Below, one piece after another: positions 40,157 through 54,100 of a stretch of 64,000 bases of DNA. This DNA is from Liolophura sinensis (lineage: Eukaryota; Mollusca; Polyplacophora; Chitonida; Chitonidae). Under the pieces are notes generated by a model that saw only the letters and a list, made by a program, of their open reading frames with translations, ran no database searches and was not told the DNA's origin. The stretch is from assembly GCF_032854445.1 (NCBI RefSeq), contig NC_088301.1, positions 9,358,281 to 9,422,280 on the forward strand, in the 5' to 3' direction. The position numbers and the translations under genes were made by a program. Each line of letters starts with the position of its first letter. Position 1 is the first letter of the stretch.

Positions 40157-42155
40157 AACACATATACAAACATCACAGCATCACTTTCGACATTCAGCTG
40201 TATCCTCATAACAATAAGTCTCTCAAGGCAACCACGACATCATCACTGCTGACATTCAGACGGATTCCCATGTCAAGACGCATCTCTCAAGGCAAACATG
40301 ACATCATCACTGCTGACATTCAGACGGATTCCCATGTCAAGACGCATCTCTCAAGGCAAACATGACATCATCACTGCTGACATTCAGACGGATTCCCATG
40401 TCAAGACACATCTCTCAAGCCAAACATGACATCATCACTGCTGACGTTCAGACGGATTCCCATGTCAAGACGCATCTCTCAAGGCAAACATGACATCATC
40501 ACTGCTGACGTTCAGACGGATTCCCGTATCAAGACACATCTCTCAAGGCAACCACGACATCATCACTGCTGACATTCGGACGGATTCCCATGTCAAGATG
40601 CATCTCTCAAGGCAAACATGACATCATCACTGCTGACATTCGGACGGATTCCCATCACTGCTGACATTCGGACGGATTCCCGTATCAAGACACATCTCTC
40701 AAGGCAACCACGACATCATCACTGCTGACATTCGGACGGATTCCCATGTCAAGATGCATCTCTCAAGGCAAACATGACATCATCACTGCTGACATTCAGA
40801 CAGATTCCCGTATCAAGACACATCTCTCAAGGCAACCACGACATCATCACTGCTGACATTCGGACGGATTCCCGTATCAAGACGCATCTCTCAAGGCAAC
40901 CACGACATCATCACTGCTGACATTCGGACGGATTCCATGTCAAGACGCATCTCTCAAGGCAAACATGACATCATCACTGCTGACATTCGGACGGATTCCT
41001 GTATCAAGATGCATCTCTCAAGGCAAACATGACATCATCACTGCTGACATTCGGACGGATTCCTGTATCAAGATGCATCTCTCAAGGCAAACATGACATC
41101 ATCACTGCTGACATTCGGACGGATTCCCATGTCAAGACACATCTCTCAAGGCAACCACGACATCATCACTGCTGACATTCGGACGGATTCCCATGTCAAG
41201 ACGCATCTCTCAAGGCAAACATGACATCATCACTGCTGACATTCGGACGGATTCCTGTATCAAGATGCATCTCTCAAGGCAAACATGACATCATCACTGC
41301 TGACATTCGGACAAATTCCCGTATCAAGACGCATCTCTCAAGGCAAACATGACATCATCACTGCTGACATTCAGACAGATTCCCGTATCAAGACGCATCT
41401 CTCAAGGCAAACATGACATCATCACTGCTGACGTTCAGACGGATTCCCATGTCAAGACACATCTCTCAAGGCAACCACGACATCATCACTGCTGACATTC
41501 GGACGGATTCCCGTATCAAGACGCATCTCTCAAGGCAACCACGACATCATCACTGCTGACATTCGGACGGATTCCCATGTCAAGACGCATCTCTCAAGGC
41601 AAACATGACATCATCACTGCTGACATTCGGACGGATTCCCGTATCAAGATGCATCTCTCAAGGCAAACATGACATCATCACTGCTGACATTCGGACAGAT
41701 TCCCATATCAAGATGCATCTCACAAGGCAAACATGACATCATCACTGCTGACGTTCAGACGGATTCCCATGTCAAGACGCATCTCTCAAGGCAACCACAA
41801 CATCATCACTGCTGACATTCGGACGGATTCCTGTATCAAGATGCATCTCTCAAGGCAACCACGACATCATCACTGCTGATATTCAGATGGATTCCCATGT
41901 CAAGATCCATCTCTCAAGGCAAACATGACATCATCACTGCTGACATTCGGACAGATTCCAATATCAAGATGCATCTCTCAAGGCAAACATGACATCATCA
42001 CTGCTGACGTTCAGACGGATTCCCATGTCAAGACGCATCTCTCAAGGCAACCACGACATCATCACTGCTGACATTCGGACGGATTCCCACATTAAGACGC
42101 ATCTCTCAAGGCAAACATCACATCATCACTGCTGACGTTCAGACGGATTCTCATG
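40157..42155 (-). repeat. 64-bp minisatellite made from the end of the ORC1 coding sequence
   Basis: On the minus strand each unit reads ATG GGA ATC CGT CTG AAC, continues through the codons for [14 protein letters not shown] and a TGA stop, and has one extra base. Thus 64 bp equals 20 codons plus stop plus 1. The anchor tctcaagg runs from 40221 to 42104; 1883 bp equals 29 units of 64 plus one 28-bp partial unit minus one deleted base. This gives 30 anchored units, the last (42092-42155) being the true ORC1 coding end with TAA as stop. Two main variants exist: one with caaacatgac, one with caaccacgac (codon change to GTC GTG GTT). The distal copy at about 40157-40220 is degenerate. Confidence 0.95.
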
Positions 42156-45100
42156 TTGATGTCATTCCTGCCATGCTCTAGTAACAACAGTCGAGTGCTG
42201 CCCAGCTTGGTGCATAGCCCACACACTTCTGACACAGACGGTGATGCATAGCCTGTGGGAGGAGAAAATATTTATTTGTTCACTTATTTGATTGAAGTTT
42301 AATGCTGTACTCATTTATACAACCAGCATTATGGTGTGAGGAAACCAGGCTGGGGGAAACCCACAACCATACGCAGGGCGCTTGAAAACCTTCCCACAAA
42401 CGACTGTAGTTGTGCCTTTAGAAATTTACAGTATCCAAATTTCAACTTTTTGTTCCAAAAACTAAGCCTTCTGAAGTTTCAAATTTTGACCTAAGTCAGA
42501 AATGGCTTTGTGGAACGACCATATGCAGACTGCTTGAAGACCTTCCCACAAACAACTGGAGAGGAAGCCAGCATGAGCTGGACTTGAACTCAAAGCAATT
42601 ACTTTTGTCAGAGGCTCATCGGGCTTTGATTCAACAAAGCCATTTCGGGGCCTCCGTGGCTCAGTCGGTCAAAGCGCTAGCGCAGCGTAATGACCCAGGA
42701 GTCTCTCACCAATGCGGTCGCTGTGAGTTCAAGTCCAGCGCATGCTGGCTTTCTCTCCGGCCGTACGTGAGAAGGTCTGTCAGCAACCTGCGGATGGTCG
42801 TGGGTTTCCCCTGGGCTCTGCCCGGTTTCCACCCACCATAATGCTGGCCGCCGTCGTATAAGTGAAATATTCTTGAGTAGGGCGTAAAACACCAGTCTAA
42901 GCCATTTCTGACTTAAGTCAATATCTGAAATACGATCTGAAAGCTTAGTTTTCCTCTTCAGAAACTAAAAGGTTGTCAACCTCATAAATGTTATCTTAAC
43001 AAGACAAATACATCCAAATTTCAACTTCCTGTTCCAAAAACTTATCTTTATTAAGAAGTTTCAAATTTTGACTTATATCAGAAAGGGCTTTGTGGAATTG
43101 GCACCTGGGTCTTTATGCTCTGCCAGCACCCTAACCTCTAGGCGAGAGAGATGGCAGTGAGATTTATTTATTTATTTATTTGATTGGTGTTTTACGCCGT
43201 ACTCAAGAATATTTCACTTATACAACGGCGGCCAGTATTATGGTGGGTAGAAACCAGGCACAGCCCGGCGGGAACCCACAATCATCCGCAGGTTGCTGGT
43301 AGACCTTCCCACTTACGTCTGGAGAGGAAGCCAACATGAGCTGGACTTGAACTCACAGCGACCGCATTGGTGAGAGGCTCCTGGGTCATTATGCTGCGCT
43401 AGCACGCTAACCGACTGAGCCATGGAGGCCCCTATGGGAGTGAGAAGAGTTAATAATGCTGCAATCAATGGACATGTCAGTAAACATGGCCTTCCCTGGC
43501 TAAGTTATCTAATGAGCTCTATGAAACGATTAGTACTTAGCCTATTTGCCACTGAGAACTCTCACGCATCCTGGAATTCATATTTCGCCCCTGAATTCGG
43601 ATCTAATAAAACTCCAATTAAACAAAACCAAGAGTTGCTCACTAAAAGGATTTACTATAGGGGTAAGATTAATTATTAGATCTCTGGTGTAGCCACTGCC
43701 TTTCACCAGGTAACTGACTAATCTTCAGACATAAACCCACAGTAAACCAAGAGCTGGATTTGAACTCTGTTCAGGAGACTACAGTTCCCAACCAAATAAA
43801 TACTCTGAATTGCTTATCTATAGGTACAACTTTATAACTTAGCTGGTCATATTTATACAAGTATTTAACTGCAATGACTTAAATGGTATGAAAATAGGAC
43901 ATGTTTGGATTCAAGTTGCTCTCATCAAAAATGTCTGCAACAAAACCAACATTCATTAATATGATTTTGATGTCACTTGATTTTTACTTTGATGCTGAAA
44001 TATATGATGCATCCACACGATTCTCTGAATCATTTTCAATCAATACTAGCTATCGACTGAAAATTAAAAGTAAGAAAGATGTCTGCAGTCTGAATGTTGG
44101 ATGACATTGTACCATACCTTCCAGACGACACAGTGCTACATGCTGGGAGAAGACCTTAGCAAACAAGGCTTCCTCTACTCCTGTCCGCTCAAACTCAGAC
44201 ACTATTGCTTTTAGAAACGTCTGCTCTTGAACTGATGCATTCCTGCAAAAAATTCAAGGGTGTCTTGTTATTACAGAATTTATCAGCTCTGTTTTCCTGT
44301 TGAAATCAGATGAAAAACATGGTGATCATGCTATTGTCTAAGGATTTGGCCTGCTTTCCGTCAAGCAAGTTACAGTATATGAGAGTAAATTTTCAGGGCT
44401 AAATTTTCACGGAAAAGATGGTGGGAAAGCGATTATTAATAGGGCTGTTTGTATTTCCAGGTTTTCAGAGGGTTGGAGCTGTTGCTTGCCGTAATGGGAG
44501 CACTGTGTACACAGTCATCTAAGGATTGTTTGAAGTAGGGCTGTACTGCCCATTCCAAAGGTTCTCAATACAATGATTTTAATACCTAACCAGTTTCAAT
44601 GGCCTAAGTGCCTGGGCCCAGTTGCTTGAAAGTGTATTAGCTAATACTGGTGTTAAGTCATATTGTATATTTATAATTTTGGCCAAACTCAGCAGTAAAT
44701 GCAGTTCTCCAAAGTCACACGTATAGCAGCAGAAGTTTTAGTTTAGTTGGGTTGAAAGTGTGACAGAGCCTTCATTTTGGAAGGAACGCACTAAAGTTCT
44801 TGGAGCTGGCCCGTAACACCAAGTGTCCATATATAGTTAAAACTCAGTGACAAATGTAAAAACTCTGACATAGTCCACCTTTAAGTCCCAGCGTGCTTAC
44901 CTCATGGCAACAATTTTAGGGGACGTGAACATTTCCTTGAGGGCAGCATCCACGTGAGCCATACCAACAAGGTTGTCTCCCTTGCCTGACATCTCTGTGA
45001 TTTCTGTGGCTCTACGACAGATGTCCAGAGCTCTCCTAGCATCACCCGACACAGCTGCCACCTTAAACACAAACCAAGTTTTCCTTACACTGAACTACTG

Positions 45101-48100
45101 ATTCTTCTTACTTAGTTGATTCCACTTCTACATGTATGTTGGTGGTCAGATTTTTGACAGGATAACTGATGCTGTATTCAACATGTATTTCTTTATTTAT
45201 CTGACATGTATTGATCATCATACTCAAGAATTCTTCCACCAGAAGTCTTGATGATGGAGGAAACAAGCGTGCTTGAGAGAAACAACCTTCCTTCACCAAA
45301 TACACATACATGACAAATCTCTAAACTTCAAGAACTGGAGTTTAATTTTAAGACAACTGACATTGCCACTCAGACAGAACCAGATGCCTCAAGCCACAAC
45401 GGTCTTAAGCTTGACAATGTTATTTTCTAATGAAATTACGAATGCCAAATTGAGTTGGTCTGTTGAGGCCTATTGCGTACATGCATTATATTAATTTCTT
45501 TCTGTTCATGCAGATTTCAACTGATTTTAATGAGCCCATTAAATATCAAGAAGAAAAATTTAATTTGTCGCATATTTTTAGTTTTCTGTGCTCATAACGT
45601 CACAGTTTTCTGTCAATGCCAATTTCAACTGATTTTAACAACCCCCAAGCCATTTGGATGAGCTACTTTCATGCTAAATTTTTCCCTAAATCTGAAACAG
45701 TTTTCTGTGTTCATAATGCCAAGGCCAGTATTGAACCATGACGTAATGAAGATGACCTGTTTATCTGATTGCTGCTGTACACTACACCCAAAAATGTTTG
45801 GCTTCATCACATGATGGCGGTTGGTCATATGAGTGAAATAAACCACTGGGCTTTGACATGTTAATGAGAACTTTTCAAACTGTAACATGCAAATCTGCAC
45901 ACCACTACAAGTGGTTTTGAACGTTACACTGCAAAAACAGTCACAAAAGCGTTGTCAACCAAGCGTTATAATCAGCATGGCCAGGGTGACAGCAGGGGAA
46001 TCTGTAGTGAAGATGTCTTTAGCTTGACTTTAAGCTGAAGCAGGGCTGTATTCATGCCTTACCTTCCTGGCAGCTAACTGAACAGCGTCCTCGTCAAACA
46101 CTTCCAATCCTCGCATGCGTGATACAACTATCTCCTGTAGCTGCTTGAAGTTGTATGGTTGAAAGGTCATCCGAGTTAAGCCCTGAAGAATAAACATTCA
46201 TGTTTTCATAAAGATTTCATCATGTTTTCGGACATTATCTGCACTGAAGCTGAAGAGTTCACAAGCTACTTCAAGAAGTGCTCGTTATTTAAACATTTTC
46301 AAAGCAAGAATAAAGTCTTGCACTTTATCAAATACTGCAAGATTTTCATATCATGATAATAAACAATTATTGTATAGAAGGCTTTCTACATCTGGAATAG
46401 TCTACATAAATGTCTAGTTTACATGCCACGTGACACTTATGAAGGAAATGTAAGCAATCTGTTGTTTAATGCCATACTCAAGACTTTTTCACTTATGCTC
46501 TATCTCACCATCAGTGCCCACGAGAACCAATCAGCTCACACCCTTTTCGGTGCATTATGTACAGACAGGCACATGGTATTGGTGGAAAACAGGTGATCTT
46601 CAATAAACATTTGCCTGCTCAAATCACCAAAAGAACAACGTCAACCAATTTTTGTCACCAAGGCCCCATGAACAATGTAAGCAGACAAATGTAAAAACTC
46701 CTTGTACAGGGCCGGGTATGAACCTACATCTCAGGTGCCATACTGACTGCAGGCCAGAACCCTGACCAGTCTGTCTCAGCCTGTTTCCAGCCGGGATGTC
46801 AAGACTTGAAGTTTTACTCAACTCACCAGTCGACTGGAGACCCTGTTCATCATGAGCCTCTCCGGTAAGTCCATGGTGTTAGCCACAGCCAGCACAACCA
46901 GCTTTGCCTGGGGTTTGGTCGGCCAATCAAAAATGTTATACATGACATCCTGCTTCCTCGTCCACAGTAGATCCAGCTGAGCACAAAACAGGTGAAGGTT
47001 AAGTCAAAATCTTAACCTGAATAATTTACACAACATTATAAGCCTAAGCTTGAGTAAAACACACACCTATAGAAAAAAATGCCATTGTAAACCTTTTCAG
47101 ATCAAACTTCAGTTCTCCCTCTTCCCACACTATAGACCAAAGTTGTCTGAATCGGACATAAAAGCAAATTAACAAGTCCTATGTCCAAATTGACACACCT
47201 CAAAAGAAATCTACTTGGTATCAAAATTTCAGAAATTTTTTTTTTCTGTTTTTTTTTTTTTGATTATTACCCAGAAACTACCTTACCTCATCCACTAATA
47301 ACACAACTGTCTCTCGTCTTGGAGCACTGGAGTTGAACCTCTTGTTTAGGATCTCTGAAGCATGACTGGCTGTAGCTCTCTGCTTAGTTAGTTGCTATGG
47401 AAGCAAAATAAAAAGAATTGTAATAAATAAGCCCTGCACAACTGAGGTTGTGAGTCAAAGTCCATCTCTGATTCTGCTTTCATGTCCACTTTGTCATCTG
47501 CCTTACAAAATAAATCAATAGGTATATTTACAAAGGGAAAACAGCAATATACATGTATGTATTTCTAATGGCCTCTTTGCTCGCTTCAAACATATTTCAC
47601 TTCAATAATTATTTCTTTTTTGGTCACGGTGTTATTTTCAGAAAATCTCCACTTGCCAATAAATTTGTTCCAGAAAACAATTTGTTAGGCATCTAATCAA
47701 TTGCTAGACCACTTGTACTATGATGTTGTTTCAATTTGTTCTTCACAACATTTATTTTAAATCGAGTAAAAAACTTATGAAAAACTGGTTCGCACAGTTT
47801 TGTCAAAATGATCCCTTACCTTACCTGATCTATCATATTTTTATAATTTTTTTTATCTAGTTGTTGTTTAATGCCATTCCAAAGAATTTTTCACTCAAAC
47901 AATGGTGGTCAAGTTTATGGGCAGAGGAAAATGGAGTTCCTGGCAAAAACCACCAACCTTTGAAAAGCTAGTGGCATACTTTCCCTCATGAGATGTAGAG
48001 ATATGCACATCCTATCAGTGGAAAACAAGTGAACTTCAATGAGCCTTAGACCGCACAATCAGCCACATGAACTCAAATCTTCCCAAGAACAGTGACAGTG

Positions 48101-51100
48101 GGGAATTATACAAATACCCGCATAAGGTAATCGTCTGATACTCTTACCTGACATCCCCCACAGCTATCTTACCTGTAAGATCTGCACATATGCCTGGTGG
48201 GGGTCAGTCAGCCTCATACCGTTCACCTCTATAAACCTGAAAGACGGGATCTCGCCATCTTCCATGGCCTCTACCAGTGATCTGACCACCTCACGCACTG
48301 TCGCAGTTTTACCTGTCCCTGGCACTCCAGATATGTACATACACCTGCCAAACAATCAGGCAAAATGATTAAATTTGTAACGGACAAAGTTTTAGGTTAA
48401 ATGCAGAATTTGTCATGCATGAAATGAGTGTAATGTAACACTGGTTCTTCTGTGCATGGCCTTGGCCTTTCAAGGTCACACTAGCATTGTTATCAAGCGG
48501 TCAGCGCACATTTGATCTCAAAGAGACAAAAATAGTCCCTCAGATTATCCTATAAATAGGACCTCCACAACAGTGTTCACAGTTTTTAAAGCGCTTGCAA
48601 ATGCCTGTTGGAATCCAGGGAGGGGGAATTCACTTCCAGGAACAAACACCATTTGTTCTCCATACCTGCAAAATTTCACCTGTAAAGGTGAATGACATTA
48701 GGTGGGTGTGACCCCCTCAAGGCTGAAAGGCCTTGGCATACTGACAGAATCCCTCTCATCTGGCACATCAGAGATGCTGGTACGAGAGGCAGGAATTATT
48801 ACACTTTAACTATTACATGGCCAGATTACATTTTATCCCAAACCATTATTGGATTTTTCAGAGCTCACCTTTGAAAAATCATAATTGCAAAACTTCAGCT
48901 CATTACATACAGGAGACAACAGATCACGTGTCAGTGAGTGTTTCATCACTGTCACTCATCAATCACGTATGATTTTCGTATGATGAAGCCTCACCAATGC
49001 GGTCGCTGTGAGTTCAAGTCCAGCTCATGCTGGCTTCCTCCTTGGCCGTACATGAGAAGGTCTTCCAGCAACCTATGGATCTCCCTGCATGTTACTGGCT
49101 GCCGTCCCAAGAGTGAAATATTCTTTAATGTGGTGTAAAAATCAATCAATTGTAAAAGTTGATTCAATATTTCCCCTCTTGTACTTTATTTTACATCCAG
49201 CATTAATGCACAACTTACCCTCCCGTACCATCCATGACTTTTCCCTCCACGAAGTTGTAGATATCGGAGTATTCTTGCTCACGACACGGCAGACTGTCTG
49301 GTACTACAGCCACATGCAGTCTGCAGAGAGAGAGAGAGAGAGAGGTGCGTGATCCGTGTACACATTGTATGTCGCCAGAATATCTGAACTAAGTACTATG
49401 GGTTAAAATGTAACTTTCTTCTCACAAACTTAAACTGTTTATCTGTGAAATTTTACTTTGGGCCCTAAAAATGAGCCCAAAGAGATGTTTTTAAAAGTCA
49501 AATAAAGGTCATAAAGTATTACCTTTGGTGCCGAAACTTACGTTTTTTTCAACTCTGATATTATCCTAGGCAAAATCACTCACTCTGTGATGGACAAGAT
49601 TTTTAGTGAAATTCAGTATTCATTTTGCATGAAATGAATATTTCAAATTGTGCAGAGTGTTTTATAACCTTGGTTATTACAAATTTGTTATCACATAACC
49701 GGACACACCAATCATTAACCAAACCAATTATTTGATTTAACTGACAGCTTGACAAAACTTTTGACTTTCACAATAGATACTGTACAGTTTCAGTGGAATT
49801 TATGCATACTATTATAATGAAAATGCTACCAAAATGATTTGTTTACCTCACGAAATATACATGTTTCATAAAACTGTGCAAATTATTTCTCCACACCCAA
49901 TAATTTCTAAAAATGTTTTAAAATGTTCACTGCAGAGGGAGTATATAGTGTTCTGTCTTTATTGCTTAAGGTATCCTCTACATACATTTCACTTTGAAAA
50001 AGAAGATTCCCAAAGTTTCTCTCAAAACGGGGTTGTGCATATGGGTGAGAAGGACTCCTCCACCAACTGCCAAATTATACCAGCTTTTACCCATTTTGCT
50101 ACAGGTAAGATTGACACTCCACCACTATAGGCATGGCAGGTTTAGTTATCTCCCTTACTTGACTGTATTAGCACCTGGTTTTAAGTTATATTTCATGTTT
50201 AAAATTTTAGCCAAACTCCGCAGCCAATGCAGTTTTCCAAGGCCAAAGTTTAACAGTTGATAATCAATATGCTGGAATACAAATTTTTTGAGCATAAATA
50301 TAAAACTGAAAACTTCGCTTGTTTTGAACAACCGTGCCTGGAAGCCTAGTGTTCTGACAGCCAATGACAATGCGGCTACCCCCAACATACTTCTGCCAGG
50401 GTATTTTCAACCAAAATTACCCATTTGTAAATTAACAAATCTAATTTTAAAAAATTTAAAGCGAGGAGTAATTTTTGAGACTAACATGTCTACGTGTACT
50501 GTTACATAAATTTAGTCCATACATCCTCTTTCTATCACCATATTCTTTTCAACTCCTGTCAGCAATCAATGTCAGTAACTAAGGTGCCTGTGTAAAGTGG
50601 AACCTGACTGGTCTGTGAATCATTCACATTTATGAGCGAATACAACACAGGGGTTACAGGAGTTAATTTAATTTGGTGAAATTGAATCCAAGGTAGATAA
50701 AGTTGGACATCATGAACTGGATTAAACGAAGACGCTTTCAGGTTGTGTTTCCATGGATATGTGACTGCGCTTACGTTACTTCATGCGATTACTTGAAGAG
50801 TTCATTAGTGTTGGCAACTATGACCCTACTACACTTGTCAACCCACCTAAGCAGTCAATCCTCGTCCGATACATTAAACATGGGACGTTCCATTCAGTCT
50901 GTGATTATGGGCGAGTTAAAAAATCTGTGGAGACACTCCAGCGTATTTATGGTAATCCCCATTAGGGAAGAATTACTTTACAAGTAATACAAACACAACT
51001 GCATGTCTGTGGAACATAGCATTACCTGGGCTCTGGCTTCCTCTAGTGCACTGGTCGGTGAGGTCAGAGGTTGAGAGCGCTTGGACACACTAGGCGTCCC

Positions 51101-54100
51101 TTGCTTGGCAGAAGGTCTCCTCTGCAATACAGCAGAAAACATCATACTGATTTAACCATCCAAAAAGGAAACCAAAGATAATGGTATTTTATCTAACACA
51201 ACTGAGCGTGTAGTAATATTCATACACATGAAAGGAAGTTTTATGATAATTTGCATAATATTACATTCAATCGTGTTCAGATGAGCGGGGTCATAAGGAA
51301 ATGACTGTTACAAGCCAGGAAATAAGTGGCTGGGGGCAAAGAGAATGTGCTGCACCAAAGGGTATTTTGACAGGAACCATGTATTAGTTACAGGCCAAGA
51401 CTGTCATACAAATACATGTAAAATTATTAATAAAAGCAGTAGCTCAAGGTTTTACCATAATATCCTGCACCAACTTGGAAATTATTTCCATGCCCGCACT
51501 TTACCCATCTGAGCCAGAGAGGCCCTAACTACACCGGCATGACTGGATACCTTTGGAGTTTTAACACTCTGTTGCCTTTTTCTTGCAGATGATTTTGGCT
51601 TGGAAAAAGCATCATCATCGTAGCCAGGGTCAGACAACTCATCCTCTGACACAGCAGATTCATCCAACTCTTCGTCACTAGAGGACTGTACAGCTGAGGC
51701 CAAGGCTTTTTCAAATTCCATCCCACCACTCTCACGGTAGTTCACCCGAGGTGTCCCTCTACAAGGATAACTACATTTACAAATTGGATCTTTTATACAT
51801 TTAGTTCTGCAGTCAACACCACCTTCAGGGCCATTTCCATAGTCTAATGTTTGCCATGTGTATAACAACACTGAATATAGTGTGCATATCTGTATGTCCC
51901 ACATGGAAAAGTTTATCAGTAACTTGCCAAAGGTTTGTGGTTTACAACAGGCACCCTGGCTTCCTCAAATTCCCATAAAAATAATGGCCGTTGTGAGGAA
52001 GAAAGCATTTAAGAACAGTCAAACAAGCATATAAATGAATACAAATATTAACACAATCAGAAGGTGTTCAAAGTGCAGTGGCATCCAAACAAGCGGTTAA
52101 AATATGACATGTCTGCAACAGTGCTGGATGTAAATTACTTCAGTAATGTCAGTGTTTGTATTAATTATTAGAATACTTCACCTGTCACCTCATTGGTCAA
52201 TGGCTAGTGATCTTCCAATAGAGCTCATCAGAAGACCTGGACAAGAAGCTTCCAACAAAACCCTCCATGAACTCAAACTCACCTAACGCTTCTTCGTAGC
52301 CCTGGTTTACTCTTCACAGCATACATGGTATTGTCTTCATCTTTCAGAATTTTTAGAGGTGTTACTTTCTTGGTGGTCTGAAGAGATTTGTTCCTTTTCT
52401 TAATATCACTTTTATATGTTTCCACACCATCCTTAGAAAACGTCATAACAATAGGACTGTTGACATCTCTACGTGTTTGAGCACCTGGGCCCACAGGACT
52501 GTTTCTTGTAGTTCGACTAGAGGACACAACCTCTGCCACTTTTCCCTTCCTATCGATCACAGCTGTTTTGGGAACTTTCACTTTCTTAACAGAAACACGC
52601 ACATCTAACAATTCCTCATTTTGATTCAGTTCTGCTCTACTCCCAGTTCGTGACGGTGTCTTAGAACCCTGACCTTCCCTGAATTCAGAAATCTTTCTGT
52701 TCTTCACCGGCGAACAACTTTCACTCTTGACCTCTGAATTTGTTTGCCGAGATTGTCTTTTAACACTGTGCACCCTGTCACTTGACCCAATCAGTTTAGA
52801 ACTGGAAGACTTTTGTTTCGGAGTCTTTGTGACACTTTCTTTCTGTTTTTTCCGTGTTGTCCTTGTTGCTGACCTAGAAGATATTTCATTTTCTTTGTTA
52901 CCTTTCTGTGTTTCTCTTGTTGCTGACCTAGAAGATAGTTCATTTTCTTTGATACTTTTCTGTGTTTCTCTTGTTGCTGACTTAGATAATGGTTCATTTT
53001 TATTTGATTCAAATTTACGTCGCATGCTTCTTCTGTTACGACCCGATCTTGTGGAGCTGTCTGAGCTTGTAGCCGCACTTTGGACGCTGAATTCTGACAT
53101 AGTAGACACGGAGTCATCATCAGATACAAGATCAACTGCACCATTAGACATGAAGAGTGATGCAACAACATCGCCTTTCAATCGAGCGCTGTGAGGACTG
53201 AATTTGGCTAGCGTGATGTCCCGCACTGAAAAACATCAAAATACATGTGTACGTGGTACTGATGACAAAAGGACCACAAAAATATTTCTACACGCACAAG
53301 TATTTGATGAACTACTGCGCTTAGAGTGAGTGAGTGAGTGCTTGGGGTTTAATGTCGTGCTCAACAATTTTTCAGTCATGTGACAACGAGCGCTTAGCTT
53401 AAGGCCATGTTGTTAACACACAGGTGTAGATTACATGTACATGAATGGATTAAAAAAATCAAACTCTGTAAATTAACACACACGCACAAAACTTCTTCTG
53501 CAAAATCAAGGCATACATGTAGTGCACATGCATGCTGAAAGTCTCTAGTAAAATAGAGGAAAAATACCTGTTGGTTTCACAATTTTTTATTTGTAACTAT
53601 AGATATAGGTAAAACATTAACCTGTACATAATCAGTAAACACCTAAAATTTAGCTCATGACTTAAGTTGACACATTAGTCTACAAGCTCCACTGATATTA
53701 GCAAGGTGTTTTCATGTCTCTTGGGAGCAATGGAAATGACTGGAAATATCTAAGTCTCAGCACAAAAAGCACCCAAATTTTTCAACCACTTCTGCAACCA
53801 ATGTTTTGAGACATTCTGAGAGAACTATGGGGCTTGGAGAAATAATTTGCATAGTTTTATGAAACTTACACCTTTATTGATACAAACACATCATTTGACG
53901 GTGAACATAGGGCCAACCTGAATTACCTCCCTGGAGGTCACTCTCCTGCTTTAAAGGTGAGTTTATAGCAATAAGCTGTGGTGAGGTGGGACCTCCGGTA
54001 AAATTGCTTATGGCAAGTTTCCGAGTTAAAGCGACATAAGCCAGTTAAAGGCCTAACTTTAAGACAAATTTTAATTTTGTAAACTTATTTGGACAGCCAT

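Noticed and set aside
40157-42155. CRISPR-like array
   Set aside because: Units are contiguous with no unique spacers, in a eukaryotic genome; this and the other arrays are minisatellites.
52727-53194. 155-residue plus-strand ORF
   Set aside because: Antisense shadow of ORC1 exon 5, which is long and Ser-rich.
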